From Staphylococcus lloydii (GTDB lineage: Bacteria; Bacillota; Bacilli; Staphylococcales; Staphylococcaceae), in the NCBI RefSeq assembly GCF_015775975.1, contig NZ_CP064056.1, forward strand, positions 1,116,001-1,180,000: a stretch of 64,000 nucleotides of DNA, in the 5' to 3' direction. Positions 46,643-57,031 of the stretch are shown one piece after another; position 1 is the first letter of the stretch, and the number at the start of each line of letters is the position of its first letter. The notes beneath the pieces were generated by a model, which saw nothing but the letters and a program-made list of their open reading frames with translations, was not told the DNA's origin and ran no database searches. The position numbers and the translations under genes were made by a program.

Positions 46643-48343
46643 ATGGTACTATATATTATTTTAGCAATTATTGTCATTATACTGATTGTCGTCGGTATAT
46701 TGTTTTATATGCGCTCAAATAAGAGTCGCGTTGTTGAACAAGCTGAAGAAAGAAGAGTGAAGGTTGAAGAACTTCCTTATGAAGATAGCTTGTCTAAATT
46801 AACAGAATTAAAATTCGCAGGGGAAACGAAAGATACATACGATAATTATAAAAAACAAGCGAACGACAGCCACGAACAATATTTAACACCAGTTGATGAA
46901 AAACTTCATAATGCTGAAAGTCTGTTAGAGAAATTTAAATTTTCTCAAGCTCAAGATGAAGTGGATGAATCACATGAATTAATGGATCAATATGAAGAAC
47001 AGTATAAGAAGACTGATCAAGAAATTGATGAAATAGTAGAACAACATAAATATAGTCATAAACTATATGAAGAATGTAAAAATGATTATCGTGAAATGAA
47101 AAGAGATGTGCTTGCAAATCGTCACCAATTTGGTGAAGCTGCAGGACCTTTAGAAAATGAAATTGAATCTTTCGAACCTGAAATTAAAACATATGAGTCG
47201 TTAAAAGAAGAGGGGAATTATAAACAAGCCCACGAACATATCAAAACTTTAAATGAAGATATGAATTATCTTAAAACAGATATGGCTGAAATTCCTGATT
47301 TAATTAGAGAGGCTCAAAAAGAATTACCTGGTCAATTCCAAGACTTAAAATACGGATGTCGCGATTTGAAAGTCGAAGGCTATGACTTAGATCATGTGAA
47401 AATTGATAGTACATTACAAACGTTGAAAACAGAATTAAGTTTCGTTGAACCATTAATTAGTAAATTGGAACTTGATGAAGCGAATGACAAATTAGTAAAT
47501 ATAAATGATCGTTTAGATGAGATGTATGATTTAATCGAACATGAAGTAAAATCTAAAAACAATGTCGAAGAAACTAAAGAAATTATTACAGATAACTTAT
47601 TTAAAGCAAAAGACATGAATTACACGCTTCAAACTGAAATCGAATATGTAAGAGAAAATTATTATATTAACGAAACTGACGTACAAAATGTCAGACAGTT
47701 TGAAAATGAAATTCAAAATCTTATCGCTGTTTATGATGATATTTTACGTGAAACTTCAAAATCTGCTGTTCGTTACAGCGAAGTAGAAGATAACTTAAAA
47801 TATATTGAAAAACATGTTGATGTAATTAATGAAAAACAAGAAAAATTACAGAATCACCTTATCCAATTGCGTGAAGATGAGGCTGAAGCTGAAGACAATA
47901 TTTTACGTGTACAAGGGAAAAAAGAAGAAGTTTATCGTCGCTTATTAGCTTCTAATTTACCAAGTGTTCCAGAACGTTTTATTATCATGAAAAATGAAAT
48001 TGATAATGAAGTACGCGAAGTAAATAAAAAATTCAGTGTACGTCCGATTCATGTTAAACATTTAAAAGATAAAGTTTCTAAAGTTGTTTTACAGATGAAT
48101 AAATTTGAAGACGAAGCCAATGACGTCTTAGTAAATGCTGTTCATGCTGAAAAATTAATTCAATATGGTAACCGCTATAGAAAAGATAACACTAATGTTG
48201 ATAAGAGCTTAAATGAAGCGGAACGTTTGTTTAAAAACAATAGATACAAACGTTCAATTGAAATTGCTGAACAAGCGTTAGAGAGTGTTGAACCAGGCAT
48301 TGCCAAACAAATTGAAGATCAAGTCGCAGATGAGCATGCTTAA
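46643..48343 (+). CDS. ezrA: Septation ring formation regulator EzrA
   Basis: 566-residue membrane-anchored regulator that binds FtsZ and spreads it from the septum; in S. aureus it helps recruit divisome and wall enzymes. One N-terminal transmembrane helix (about 2-24) is followed by a cytoplasmic run of long helices with heptad patterns (spectrin-like repeats). The final part holds the QNR-like patch [21 protein letters not shown] near 515. AGGAGG precedes ATG. It is monocistronic with a strong terminator. Confidence 0.97.
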   Translation: MVLYIILAIIVIILIVVGILFYMRSNKSRVVEQAEERRVKVEELPYEDSLSKLTELKFAGETKDTYDNYKKQANDSHEQYLTPVDEKLHNAESLLEKFKFSQAQDEVDESHELMDQYEEQYKKTDQEIDEIVEQHKYSHKLYEECKNDYREMKRDVLANRHQFGEAAGPLENEIESFEPEIKTYESLKEEGNYKQAHEHIKTLNEDMNYLKTDMAEIPDLIREAQKELPGQFQDLKYGCRDLKVEGYDLDHVKIDSTLQTLKTELSFVEPLISKLELDEANDKLVNINDRLDEMYDLIEHEVKSKNNVEETKEIITDNLFKAKDMNYTLQTEIEYVRENYYINETDVQNVRQFENEIQNLIAVYDDILRETSKSAVRYSEVEDNLKYIEKHVDVINEKQEKLQNHLIQLREDEAEAEDNILRVQGKKEEVYRRLLASNLPSVPERFIIMKNEIDNEVREVNKKFSVRPIHVKHLKDKVSKVVLQMNKFEDEANDVLVNAVHAEKLIQYGNRYRKDNTNVDKSLNEAERLFKNNRYKRSIEIAEQALESVEPGIAKQIEDQVADEHA

Positions 48344-48357
48344 TAATTAATAAATTA

Positions 48358-48408
48358 AATTAAAAGACACGAATCGAAAACTTCGATTTCGTGTCTTTTA
48401 ATTTTTTC
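48358..48408 (+). terminator. Terminator of ezrA
   Basis: Stem AAAAGACACGAA/TTCGTGTCTTTT with inner TCGAA/TTCGA and one bulged T, then TTTTTT. Confidence 0.9.
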
Positions 48409-48532
48409 AAAAAATAGTATAATGCTCTAGTAGACTTTTTATATAGGAATAACAAGATTAAACTATGTCATTCGATGTAGAATTATATATATTTAATAGT
48501 TAATAATAATAATTTTTAAGGGAGTGAACAAG

Positions 48533-49669
48533 GTGATTTACCTCGATAATGCTGCTACAACTAAGCCAAATCAAGATGTGTTGGATACTTTTTTAAAGGT
48601 GAATCAAACATTTTATTTTAATCCTAGTAGCCCCCATAAAGCAGGTGTACAAGCAGAACAACTCTTAGTACAGGCCAAGCAACAGATTAACGAGTTGCTA
48701 GAATTAAATAATAAATACGATATCGTATTTACAAGTGGTGCTACTGAATCTAATAATATTGCGCTGCAAGGTATAGCCAAAAAGAAAAAAGCGTTCGCTC
48801 CTGAAATTATCACTTCTGTATTAGAACATCCTTCGGTATTAGAAGTAGTACGTGCGCTAGGTAAGCAAGGATTTGACATTAAATTTGTTGATATCAATTC
48901 AGATGGAAGAATAGATTTAGAACATCTAAAAAGTTTAATGTCTGATAAAGTAGGACTAGTGACATGTATGCACGTTAATAACATTATGGGGCAAGTGCAA
49001 CCGATTGCTGAGATTGGTCGTATCGTCAAAGCATATCCGAAAGCGCATTTTCATGTCGATGCAGTGCAAGCAATTGGTAAAGTGCCATTGGAGTTTGAAG
49101 GCGTTCATAGTTTAAGTATGAGTGGTCATAAATTTAATGGTTTGAAAGGACAAGGCGTACTGCTTGTTGAAAATGTACATCAAATAGAGCCTATTATGCA
49201 AGGTGGCGGACAAGAGTTAGGTATTAGAAGTGGAACGATAAATTTACCTATTAATATAAGTATAGTGAAAGCTATTAAATATGCCATTCAAAATCAAGCG
49301 CTATTACATGAAAAGTTAGCGTCGCTAAATAGTGAGTTAAGAACGTTTGTGAAAGATTTTAAAGGTGTTTATATCAACTCACCAAAAGACGCTGCGCCAC
49401 ACGTACTCAATATTGCTTTTCCCGGTGTTAAAGGTGAGGTACTGGTAAATGCTTTTTCAAAACACAATGTGCTGTTATCAACGACAAGTGCTTGTGCTTC
49501 TAAAAAAGCTGAATTAAACGAAGTACTGTTAGGCATGGGGGTATCTAAAAGTAACATAGAAGGTAGTATCAGATTGTCTCTTGGAGTTAATACTACGTCT
49601 GAAGATATTGCAAAATTTAAAGAAGTATTTATACAAGTATATGAAGAAGTTAAGGAGTTGTTAAAATGA
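48533..49669 (+). CDS. nifZ: Cysteine desulfurase NifZ (IscS/NifS family)
   Basis: 378-residue PLP enzyme that takes sulfur from cysteine as a persulfide. [13 protein letters not shown] at the start, [12 protein letters not shown] near 64, PLP lysine in [13 protein letters not shown] near 195 and the catalytic cysteine in TTSACASKK near 320 are present. Start is GTG 48533 because AAGGGAG is 8 nt upstream; the GTG at 48524 overlaps that site. It overlaps thiI by 4 nt. In Bacillus, NifZ is the dedicated sulfur donor for ThiI in making 4-thiouridine in tRNA, and the pairing here says the same. Confidence 0.93.
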   Translation: MIYLDNAATTKPNQDVLDTFLKVNQTFYFNPSSPHKAGVQAEQLLVQAKQQINELLELNNKYDIVFTSGATESNNIALQGIAKKKKAFAPEIITSVLEHPSVLEVVRALGKQGFDIKFVDINSDGRIDLEHLKSLMSDKVGLVTCMHVNNIMGQVQPIAEIGRIVKAYPKAHFHVDAVQAIGKVPLEFEGVHSLSMSGHKFNGLKGQGVLLVENVHQIEPIMQGGGQELGIRSGTINLPINISIVKAIKYAIQNQALLHEKLASLNSELRTFVKDFKGVYINSPKDAAPHVLNIAFPGVKGEVLVNAFSKHNVLLSTTSACASKKAELNEVLLGMGVSKSNIEGSIRLSLGVNTTSEDIAKFKEVFIQVYEEVKELLK

Positions 49670-50889
49670 CGTATGATCATTTGTTAGTTAGATATGGCGA
49701 GTTAACGCTTAAAGGTGCTAACCGTAAAATGTTCGTAAACCAATTACGCACAAATGTACAAAAAGCATTAAAATCATTTGACGGTATTAAAATAAAAGCA
49801 AACAGAGATAGAATGTATATCGAACTAGAAGAAACAGCTGAAATAGATGCAATAATTGAACGATTGTCTAAAATATTTGGTATCTATTCAATTAGTCCAG
49901 TGATGAAATTAGAGAAAACTGTTGAAGCCGTGGAACAACAGGCAAGTGCATTTGCAAAAGATTACGCAAGTGGGGACACATTTAAAATCGACGTTAAACG
50001 TGCGGATAAAAATTTCCCGTATGACACTTATGAATTACAACGCCAAGTTGGTGGTGCTGTATTAAATAATAACGAGCATATTAGTGTTAATGTAAAGCAA
50101 CCTGACCATGAAATTAAAGTAGAAGTTAGAATAGATGCTATCTACATTTATGACCAAACGATTGAAGGTGCAGGTGGCTTACCAGTTGGTACAGGTGGTA
50201 AAACACTATTAATGCTCTCTGGTGGTATTGATTCTCCAGTTGCTGGTATGGAAGTAATGCGACGAGGCGTTACTATAGAAGCGATTCATTTTCATAGTCC
50301 GCCATTTACGAGTGAAAAAGCAAAAGATAAAGTGATTGAACTGACGCGCATTTTATCTCAGCATGTGGGGCCAATCAAATTACACATCGTACCTTTTACA
50401 GAATTACAAAAACAAATTAATAAAGTCGTACATGAGCGTTATACGATGACATCTACACGTCGTATGATGATGCAAGTGGCTGACAAATTAGTTCACAAAA
50501 TCGGTGCACATGCAATTGTTAACGGTGAGAATTTAGGACAAGTAGCAAGTCAAACGCTAAAAAGTATGTATGCAATCAATAATGTCACTTCAACGCCAGT
50601 GTTACGTCCACTCTTAACTTTAGATAAAGAAGAAATAGTGAAAAAAGCAAAAAGTATAGGAACGTTTGACGTTTCGATTCAACCATACGAAGACTGTTGC
50701 ACGATTTTCACACCTAAAAATCCGGTTACTGAACCTGATTTTGAAAAAGTTGTGAAATATGAAAGTGTCTTTGATTTTGAAGACATGATAGATAATGCAG
50801 TAGCAAATATTGAAACACTGACAATAACTAAAGATTATCAGAGTGAAAAAGAAGCTGAAACTAGCGCAATAATTGAAGATTTATTTTAA
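49666..50889 (+). CDS. thiI: tRNA sulfurtransferase ThiI
   Basis: 407-residue enzyme that adenylates U8 of tRNA and inserts sulfur to give 4-thiouridine; also linked to thiamine thiazole synthesis. The order is ferredoxin-like domain and THUMP (about 60-165), then PP-loop [10 protein letters not shown] near 186 and a Cys pair in [12 protein letters not shown] near 344. It lacks the C-terminal rhodanese domain of the E. coli protein, as in other Firmicutes, so sulfur must come directly from the NifZ persulfide. It overlaps nifZ by ATGA. Confidence 0.96.
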   Translation: MTYDHLLVRYGELTLKGANRKMFVNQLRTNVQKALKSFDGIKIKANRDRMYIELEETAEIDAIIERLSKIFGIYSISPVMKLEKTVEAVEQQASAFAKDYASGDTFKIDVKRADKNFPYDTYELQRQVGGAVLNNNEHISVNVKQPDHEIKVEVRIDAIYIYDQTIEGAGGLPVGTGGKTLLMLSGGIDSPVAGMEVMRRGVTIEAIHFHSPPFTSEKAKDKVIELTRILSQHVGPIKLHIVPFTELQKQINKVVHERYTMTSTRRMMMQVADKLVHKIGAHAIVNGENLGQVASQTLKSMYAINNVTSTPVLRPLLTLDKEEIVKKAKSIGTFDVSIQPYEDCCTIFTPKNPVTEPDFEKVVKYESVFDFEDMIDNAVANIETLTITKDYQSEKEAETSAIIEDLF

Positions 50890-50929
50890 CCTGAATACAC
50901 ATATATAATAAACAAAGGGGTCGACAACT

Positions 50930-51700
50930 ATGGATTGGGACATATCAATTATATTAATTGTAATAGCGTTAGGGTTTTTAGCAGCATTTATCGATGCAGT
51001 TGTTGGTGGAGGGGGATTAATTTCTATTCCAACTTTATTAGCGATAGGATTACCGCCTTCAATTGCATTAGGTACTAATAAATTAGCTAGTGTATTTGGC
51101 ACGATGACGAGTGCCATTAGATTTATTAGAGCAAGAAAAGTGGATTTAGCGATAGTTGGAAAATTATTGCCATTCGTCTTTATCTTCTCAATAATTGGTT
51201 CTAGTCTAGCAACCTTCTTGCCGGCAGATTTATTAAAACCTATAGTCATTGTCATACTTACTATCGTGCTGATATATACTTTGATTCGTAAGGATTGGGG
51301 TGGTATTCGCACATTTAATAAATTAACGCTAGGTAAAGCGATTTTGTTTACCGCTTTAATAAGCATCATTGGCTTTTATGATGGCTTTTTAGGTGGTGGA
51401 ACAGGTTCGTTCTTACTGTTTATTTTATTGATGTTTGGTTTTGACTTTTTAAGTGCAGCTGGCAACGCCAAGGTATTAAATTTTGGCTCGAATTTAGGCG
51501 CTTTATTATTATTCATTTGTTTAGGACATGTAGATTACTTTATAGGTATTATCATGGCGCTGAGTATGATTGCAGGGTCATATGTTGGGGCGATGTTTGC
51601 TATTAATAAAGGCGTAGGATACGTAAAAGTGTTATTTGTTGTCGTAACAGCAATATTAATTTTGAAAAATGCGTACGATTATATAACGCAGACGTTTTAA
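50930..51700 (+). CDS. TauE/SafE (TSUP) family membrane permease
   Basis: 256-residue protein with about eight hydrophobic helices arranged as two related halves, each opening with a Gly-rich motif (GFLAAFIDAVVGGGGLISIP near residue 18 and IGFYDGFLGGGTGSF near 145). This is the 4-toluene sulfonate uptake/sulfite exporter family. The substrate is probably a sulfur anion, an inference from the family and from lying 40 nt after thiI. An AAAGGGG site precedes the ATG. A terminator follows. Confidence 0.88.
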   Translation: MDWDISIILIVIALGFLAAFIDAVVGGGGLISIPTLLAIGLPPSIALGTNKLASVFGTMTSAIRFIRARKVDLAIVGKLLPFVFIFSIIGSSLATFLPADLLKPIVIVILTIVLIYTLIRKDWGGIRTFNKLTLGKAILFTALISIIGFYDGFLGGGTGSFLLFILLMFGFDFLSAAGNAKVLNFGSNLGALLLFICLGHVDYFIGIIMALSMIAGSYVGAMFAINKGVGYVKVLFVVVTAILILKNAYDYITQTF

Positions 51701-51713
51701 TTTAATACGAAAT

Positions 51714-51748
51714 AAAAGAACTTATTTTTTATAATAAGTTCTTTTTTT
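51714..51748 (+). terminator. Terminator after the TauE gene
   Basis: Perfect 12-bp stem 51714-51725/51734-51745 that ends in a T-run. Confidence 0.9.
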
Positions 51749-51833
51749 ACATCATGTTTTAGTTTATTGTTTGTTATAGTAGGAATATGTTAACAAAGAA
51801 ATAACAAATTTTTGATTTTTGAGGTGTATCGTA

Positions 51834-52826
51834 ATGTCTAAAAAAAGAGTGATTGCCATCATTTTAGCAGTAGTTGTCATATTGGGCGGTATTACTGTAA
51901 GTTCAATAAGCGCTATTGTTAGTTCTTTTATTTCAAATAGTAGTTCAAGTAATGTCGACCCGTTCACTGAAGAAACGGAACAGCAAGGTAGTGCATCAAA
52001 GCGAATCGCTCATTTAACGCTAAATGGTGAAATTTCTGATGAATCAGGCGGTGGATTATTCGGTGGTAGTGGTTATGATCACGACGCTTTTATGAAGCAA
52101 TTAGATAATGTTAAAAAAGACAAATCTGTTAAGGGCGTCTTATTAACGGTTAATTCTCCCGGTGGTGGCACGTATCCTAGTGATGAAATTTACAACAAGA
52201 TTAAACAAATAAAGAAAAAAGGTAAAAAAGTTTACGTACATATGGAAAGTTTAGCTGCATCTGGTGGCTATTATGTTTCCGCACCTGCAGATAAAATATA
52301 CGCAGGACCACAGTCAATGGTGGGTTCAATAGGTGTCATCATGTCTAATGTAGATTATTCAGGTTTACAGAAAAAACTAGGCATTAAAGAAAATGTGATT
52401 AAATCGGGTGCACATAAAGATATATTGAGTAGCTCTCGCCCTATGACGAGCGATGAAAAAAACATTTTACAATCAATGTTAAACGATAGCTTTGATCGTT
52501 TTATTAATATTGTAAAAAATGGAAGACATATGTCTGAGAAAAAAGTAAGGAAATTAGCAGATGGTCGTGTCTATAGTGCGCAACAAGCAAAAGAAAATGG
52601 CTTAATCGATAATATTGGTTATCAAAATGAAGCATTAACAGCATTGAAAAAAGATATTCATGCTAAAAACGCAGAAGTCTTTGAATATAGTGATAGCGTT
52701 AATATTTTCTCTACCTTATTCAGTGCTAAATCGACGATTAAACAGTTTAATAGTGATATAAAAGGTATTAAATCGGTTATTACTAACGATTCAAAAGCTA
52801 AACCAATGTATTTATATGAAGGGTAG
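51834..52826 (+). CDS. sppA: Signal peptide peptidase SppA (S49)
   Basis: 330-residue membrane-anchored serine protease. One N-terminal transmembrane segment (about 6-30) holds the catalytic domain outside. The Ser/Lys dyad is visible: Ser in ESLAASGGYYVSAPADK near residue 144, Lys in IKSGAHKDIL near 196. It trims leftover signal peptides and, in Bacillus, affects lantibiotic resistance. Start is ATG 51834 with GAGGTG 8 nt ahead. The RDD gene follows within 10 nt, and the pair is also found as sppA-yteJ in Bacillus, where YteJ inhibits SppA. Confidence 0.94.
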   Translation: MSKKRVIAIILAVVVILGGITVSSISAIVSSFISNSSSSNVDPFTEETEQQGSASKRIAHLTLNGEISDESGGGLFGGSGYDHDAFMKQLDNVKKDKSVKGVLLTVNSPGGGTYPSDEIYNKIKQIKKKGKKVYVHMESLAASGGYYVSAPADKIYAGPQSMVGSIGVIMSNVDYSGLQKKLGIKENVIKSGAHKDILSSSRPMTSDEKNILQSMLNDSFDRFINIVKNGRHMSEKKVRKLADGRVYSAQQAKENGLIDNIGYQNEALTALKKDIHAKNAEVFEYSDSVNIFSTLFSAKSTIKQFNSDIKGIKSVITNDSKAKPMYLYEG

Positions 52827-52835
52827 GTGGTTAAA

Positions 52836-53384
52836 TTGGCTACACAATATGAAGGTAACGGCTCTCAAGAAAGATATAATGCACAATCTGCCTCCAATGA
52901 AGCTGTTTCCGAAGAATTAATACATGAACAAATGACCAAATCAATATATGCAGGCTTTGGTATTCGTTTCTGGAGTTTTCTCATTGATTTACTCGTTATA
53001 TTTGGCGTTCATAGTCTAATTTTAAAGCCTATTTATCATTTTACTAACATAGATGATATGAAATTATGGATAAACTATTTTAGTGTTGGCCATATACTAG
53101 ATGCTATTGTTTTTTATTTATATTTTGTATTGTTAACACGTTTCTTCCAACAAACTTTAGGAAAAATGATATGCAACATTAGAGTTGAACGAGATGATCG
53201 ACAGACACTAACTTGGTCAGACATACTTTTTAGAGAATGGGTCGGTCGCATTGTCTGTGGTGTTTTTGGCAATCTATTATATTTGGTAACTATTTTCACT
53301 AAAAAGCACAAAGGAATTCATGATTATTTCGCAGGAACCGTTGTAATTAAAAATAAATTTGAAAAATTATTTTATTTAAAATAA
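52836..53384 (+). CDS. RDD-family membrane protein (YteJ-like)
   Basis: 182-residue protein with a polar N terminus of about 35 residues and an RDD domain of three hydrophobic segments (about 45-70, 85-110, 130-155). The RDD-type signature (R, then two D) is seen as FGIRFWSFLIDLLVI near 38. Partnered by order with sppA; in B. subtilis YteJ restrains SppA activity, so an inhibitory role is a reasonable inference. The start is uncertain: TTG 52836 with AGGTGG 5 nt upstream is preferred over GTG 52827, which sits 3 nt after GAAGGG. Confidence 0.85.
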   Translation: MATQYEGNGSQERYNAQSASNEAVSEELIHEQMTKSIYAGFGIRFWSFLIDLLVIFGVHSLILKPIYHFTNIDDMKLWINYFSVGHILDAIVFYLYFVLLTRFFQQTLGKMICNIRVERDDRQTLTWSDILFREWVGRIVCGVFGNLLYLVTIFTKKHKGIHDYFAGTVVIKNKFEKLFYLK

Positions 53385-53405
53385 TTTCTATACTAGGACA
53401 AGTTG

Positions 53406-53440
53406 TAACTGTTTATTTCTACTAAATAAACAGTTATAAT
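53406..53440 (+). promoter_or_regulatory. Inverted repeat overlapping a TATAAT before tpx
   Basis: Perfect 13-bp inverted repeat 53406-53418/53424-53436 with a 5-nt centre. The right arm runs into TATAAT (53435-53440). It could be a weak terminator for the RDD gene or an operator on the tpx promoter. Confidence 0.5.
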
Positions 53441-53475
53441 TTTATCGTAAGCTAGATAACAAGGAGGAACATTAA

Positions 53476-53970
53476 ATGACACAAATTACATTTAAGCAAG
53501 AACCAATTACTTTAGTTGGTGAACAAGTTAAAGTAGGACAAACGGCACCAGACTTTTCAGTTTTAGATAACGATCTAAATGAAGTTACATTAGCGAACTA
53601 CGAAGGTCAAAAGAAATTAATAAGTGTTGTTCCATCAATAGATACTGGTGTTTGTGATCAACAAACACGTAAGTTTAATGAAGAAGCTGCGCAAGAAGAT
53701 GGCGTTGTGTTAACTATATCTGCAGATTTACCATTTGCTCAAAAAAGATGGTGTGCGGCTAACGGATTAGATAATGTATTAACATTAAGCGATCATAAAG
53801 ATTTATCATTTGGTAAAAATTACGGCGTTGTTATGGAAGCATTACGTTTATTAGCACGTTCAGTATTCGTATTGGACCAAAACAACAAAGTTGTATATTC
53901 TGAAATTGTTTCAGAAGGTACTGATTTCCCAGATTTCGATAGTGCTTTAGAAGCATATCGTAATATATAA
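53476..53970 (+). CDS. tpx: Thiol peroxidase (atypical 2-Cys peroxiredoxin)
   Basis: 164-residue peroxiredoxin reducing H2O2 and alkyl hydroperoxides using thioredoxin. The peroxidatic Cys lies in [12 protein letters not shown] near residue 60 and the resolving Cys in KRWCAANG near 94, the normal Tpx spacing. The late RSVFVLD Arg near 128 completes the site. An AGGAGG site precedes the ATG. The order tpx-ytxK-ackA is the same in B. subtilis. Confidence 0.96.
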   Translation: MTQITFKQEPITLVGEQVKVGQTAPDFSVLDNDLNEVTLANYEGQKKLISVVPSIDTGVCDQQTRKFNEEAAQEDGVVLTISADLPFAQKRWCAANGLDNVLTLSDHKDLSFGKNYGVVMEALRLLARSVFVLDQNNKVVYSEIVSEGTDFPDFDSALEAYRNI

Positions 53971-54008
53971 TTAATTTAATTTTTTAAGTTAGTTATTAAA
54001 CAGTTTTA

Positions 54009-54037
54009 TTGACATTATAAACCATACTGTCCATAAT
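54009..54037 (+). promoter_or_regulatory. Sigma-A promoter of the ytxK-ackA unit
   Basis: Consensus TTGACA (54009-54014), 17-bp spacer, CATAAT (54032-54037). The -10 box lies within the 5' arm of the tpx terminator stem. Confidence 0.75.
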
Positions 54038-54095
54038 TATTTGGTAATCTAAGATAACGTAGTATCTTTAGACAAAAATTATGGGCAGTTTTTTT
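54026..54095 (+). terminator. Long terminator hairpin after tpx
   Basis: Outer stem ACTGTCCATAATT/AATTATGGGCAGT (54026-54038/54077-54089) with one mismatch, inner stem CTAAGATA/TATCTTTAG-like pairing, then seven Ts. Confidence 0.75.
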
Positions 54096-54112
54096 AGAAA
54101 GGACTATTTAAC

Positions 54113-55060
54113 ATGGCTGAAGAGCAAACAATTATGGAGCGACTATTCCAAACATTGGATAGCAAAGCGAAAGCATTAAATGACGAAAATGGCCAAAGTT
54201 TTATTGAAAATCTTGGTTTAGCAATGGAAGACATTTATAAAAATGACAGAGATTTATTAGAACAGGCTACTTTACAAGACAGAAGAAAGGCATTTCAATT
54301 CGCTTATTTAAGTTTATTACAAAACGAAGAGATTCAAGCAAATCATCAAATTACACCTGATTCAATTGGATTAATTCTAGGTTTTCTTGTAAAGCAATTT
54401 ATGTCGGATAGTGAAGCTTTGCATATAGCAGACTTAGCAAGTGGTGCAGGTCATTTAAGTGCCTCTGTACACGAAGTAATGACAGATGTTACTCTAATGC
54501 ATCATTTAGTAGAAGTGGATCCTGTATTATCTAGAGTGAGTGTTCATTTAGCAAACTTTTTAGAAATTCCTTTCGATGTTTATCCTCAAGATGCAATAAT
54601 GCCACTTACTTTTGAAGATGCTAATGTGGTGATTGGTGATTTACCGATTGGTTACTATCCAGCAGATGAACGCAGTCACGAAATGGAATTAGGTTTTAAA
54701 GAAGGTCATAGTTATTCACATTACTTACTAATAGAACAAGCACTAGCAGCACTTGAACCTTCTGGTTATGCATTTTTAGTAGTTCCAAGCAATATTTTTG
54801 AAGGCGATAAAGTAAAACAGTTACAAAATTTCATTGCAACAGAATCAGAAATGCAAGCCTTTTTAAATTTACCAGCTACGTTGTTTAAAAATGAAAATGC
54901 ACGTAAATCAATATTGATTTTACAAAAGAAAGAGACTAACGTTACTAAGCCTGTTGAAGTTCTGTTAGCAAATATTCCTGATTTCAAAAATCCGCAACAA
55001 TTCCAAGGATTTTTAGCTGATTTAACTGAGTGGATGAAAACAAACCATCCTGAAAAATAA
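54113..55060 (+). CDS. YtxK-type methyltransferase-like protein
   Basis: 315-residue protein with a class I SAM-dependent methyltransferase fold resembling type I N6-adenine DNA methylases. The SAM loop is IADLASGAGHLSASV near residue 105. The catalytic NPPY-type motif is degenerate: VVIGDLPIGYYP near 180. There is no target-recognition or restriction partner, so it is not a restriction system. B. subtilis YtxK shares this place before ackA. Its function is unknown; loss of the catalytic Asn/Pro pair makes adenine methylation uncertain. Confidence 0.85.
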   Translation: MAEEQTIMERLFQTLDSKAKALNDENGQSFIENLGLAMEDIYKNDRDLLEQATLQDRRKAFQFAYLSLLQNEEIQANHQITPDSIGLILGFLVKQFMSDSEALHIADLASGAGHLSASVHEVMTDVTLMHHLVEVDPVLSRVSVHLANFLEIPFDVYPQDAIMPLTFEDANVVIGDLPIGYYPADERSHEMELGFKEGHSYSHYLLIEQALAALEPSGYAFLVVPSNIFEGDKVKQLQNFIATESEMQAFLNLPATLFKNENARKSILILQKKETNVTKPVEVLLANIPDFKNPQQFQGFLADLTEWMKTNHPEK

Positions 55061-55146
55061 ACTGTAATACTATTGAATTTCAACTGTATTAATGGTTAAA
55101 TGAATATGGATATTATAACTTAATTGAAAATGGAGGCATTATGCTC

Positions 55147-56346
55147 ATGTCAAAATTAATTTTGGCGATAAACGCTGGTAGTTCTTCTTTGAAATTTCAA
55201 CTTATTGAAATGCCTGAAGAAAAAATTATAACTAAAGGTTTAATTGAAAGAATTGGTTTAAAAGATTCTATATTTACTGTTGAAGTAAATGGAGAAAAAA
55301 TAAAAGACGTAACTGACATTAAAAACCATGAAGATGCAGTAAATATTATGTTAGAAAGCTTTAAAAAGCATGGTATTATTGAAAGTATTTATGATATTGA
55401 AGGAACTGGTCACCGTGTAGTACATGGAGGCGAATTATTCCCAAGTTCTGTATATGTTACAGATGAAGTAGAAAAACAAATTGAAAGTTTAAGTGAATTA
55501 GCACCGCTACACAACCCTGCAAACTTAATGGGTATTCGTGCTTTCCGTAAATTATTACCAGAAATTCCACATGTTGCTGTATTTGATACATCATTCCACC
55601 AAACAATGCCTGAAAAATCATTCCTATATAGTTTACCTTACCAATACTATGAAGATTATGGCATCCGTAAATATGGTTTCCATGGTACTAGCCATAAATA
55701 TGTATCTCAACGTGCGGCAGAAATATTAGGTAAACCAATTGAAGAATTAAGAATCATCTCATGTCATATCGGTAATGGTGCTTCTATTGCTGCTATCGAT
55801 GGTGGCGAATCAGTAGATACTTCAATGGGCTTCACACCATTAGCAGGTGTAACAATGGGTACACGTTCAGGTAACATTGACCCAGCTTTAATTCCATTTT
55901 TAATGGAAAAAACACATAAAACTGCAGAAGAAGTATTAGATACACTAAATAAAGAATCAGGTTTATTAGGTATCTCTGGTAGTTCAAGTGACTTAAGAGA
56001 TATTATAGAAGATAGTAAAGAAGGTAAAGAAAGAGCGCAACTAGCATTAGACGTATTTGCTTCAAGAATCCATAAATATATCGGTTCTTATGCAACACGT
56101 ATGCACGGTGTTGATGTAATCGTATTTACTGCCGGTGTAGGTGAAAACTCTGATCCAGTTAGAGCTAAAGTTTTAGAAGGTTTAGAATTCATGGGCGTTT
56201 ATTGGGACGCTAAGAAAAATGAAAGCATTCATGGTGAAGAAGGATTTATTAACTACCCACATTCACCAGTTAAAGTGTTAGTTATTCCAACAAATGAAGA
56301 AGTAATGATCGCTAGAGACGTAGTAATATTTGGCGAATTAGATTAA
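55147..56346 (+). CDS. ackA: Acetate kinase
   Basis: 399-residue ASKHA-fold kinase that turns acetyl phosphate and ADP into acetate and ATP, the overflow step in glucose-grown cells. [15 protein letters not shown] opens the protein, GHRVVHGGE is near 86, catalytic residues are in [10 protein letters not shown] near 146 and [10 protein letters not shown] near 175, and GTRSGNIDP near 238. The ATG at 55147 gives the MSKLILAIN start of staphylococcal AckA; the ATG at 55141 lies only 4 nt after GGAGG and cannot be excluded. No cre site is seen upstream. It lies 86 bases after ytxK. Confidence 0.96.
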   Translation: MSKLILAINAGSSSLKFQLIEMPEEKIITKGLIERIGLKDSIFTVEVNGEKIKDVTDIKNHEDAVNIMLESFKKHGIIESIYDIEGTGHRVVHGGELFPSSVYVTDEVEKQIESLSELAPLHNPANLMGIRAFRKLLPEIPHVAVFDTSFHQTMPEKSFLYSLPYQYYEDYGIRKYGFHGTSHKYVSQRAAEILGKPIEELRIISCHIGNGASIAAIDGGESVDTSMGFTPLAGVTMGTRSGNIDPALIPFLMEKTHKTAEEVLDTLNKESGLLGISGSSSDLRDIIEDSKEGKERAQLALDVFASRIHKYIGSYATRMHGVDVIVFTAGVGENSDPVRAKVLEGLEFMGVYWDAKKNESIHGEEGFINYPHSPVKVLVIPTNEEVMIARDVVIFGELD

Positions 56347-56347
56347 T

Positions 56348-56385
56348 AAAAAAGACACCACTCCTAAGAGTGGTGTCTTTTTATA
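56348..56385. terminator. Bidirectional terminator between ackA and the stress protein gene
   Basis: Perfect 12-bp stem 56351-56362/56369-56380 with A-run and T-run on both sides. Confidence 0.9.
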
Positions 56386-56388
56386 AGT

Positions 56389-56892
56389 TTAATGAGTTTG
56401 ATACTGTGATCTAAATTCATCAGTAGCAACTTGAGGTTGGAAATCTTCTGGTAATTCTTCTGTACGAACGACTAAGACGTCACAAGGTGAATGGCGTACG
56501 ATAGCCTCTGAAACAGAACCCACGATAAAACGTTCTACTGCGTTTAAGCCTGATGTACCACACATAATTAAATCTGCACCTACATCTGTAGCTAATTTTT
56601 TAGGAATAATAGCTTTAGGAGAACCAAATTCAAGTCGTGTTATAACATCAGAAACACCTGCATTAGTAGCTACTTCTTTATAGCCACTAAGTAAATCTTC
56701 AGAGAAGTTTTTAGATTTCTCTGTGAATTGTGCGTCATAAACTTCATATGAAGAATACGTTCTAGAGTCGATAACATTCACAACAGTCAATTGAGCTTCG
56801 TTACGTTTAGCAACGTCAACCGCTTTGTTAAATGCCCATTCTGCTTCAAGTGATCCATCAACTGCGATTAAAATATTTTTATATGTTAGCAT
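56389..56892 (-). CDS. Universal stress protein (UspA family), copy A
   Basis: 167-residue single-domain Usp. ILIAVDGSLEAEWAF at the start and the nucleotide-binding GTSGLNAVERFIVGSVSEAIVRHSPCDVLVV pattern (positions about 125-155, G2xG9xG(S/T)) are complete, so it should bind ATP. Start is ATG 56892 after AAGGAGGT; the longer frame to 56934 has no ribosome site. S. aureus has a Usp gene next to ackA. The second Usp gene in this window (60926-61339) is clearly different in sequence. Confidence 0.93.
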   Translation of the reverse strand: MLTYKNILIAVDGSLEAEWAFNKAVDVAKRNEAQLTVVNVIDSRTYSSYEVYDAQFTEKSKNFSEDLLSGYKEVATNAGVSDVITRLEFGSPKAIIPKKLATDVGADLIMCGTSGLNAVERFIVGSVSEAIVRHSPCDVLVVRTEELPEDFQPQVATDEFRSQYQTH

Positions 56893-57031
56893 CGCAATTA
56901 CCTCCTTCGTTTTCTTATTTATAGTATACCACATTGTCAGAATTTTAAATCAAATTAAATAATAATTTTCTTGAATTTAATGATTGCGCTTTCAATGCAT
57001 TCACGTTACTATATTTATGGAGGTGGGCGAA

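Noticed and set aside
54113-55060. Type I restriction-modification methylase
   Set aside because: No specificity or restriction subunit nearby, degenerate catalytic motif and core-genome position before ackA.
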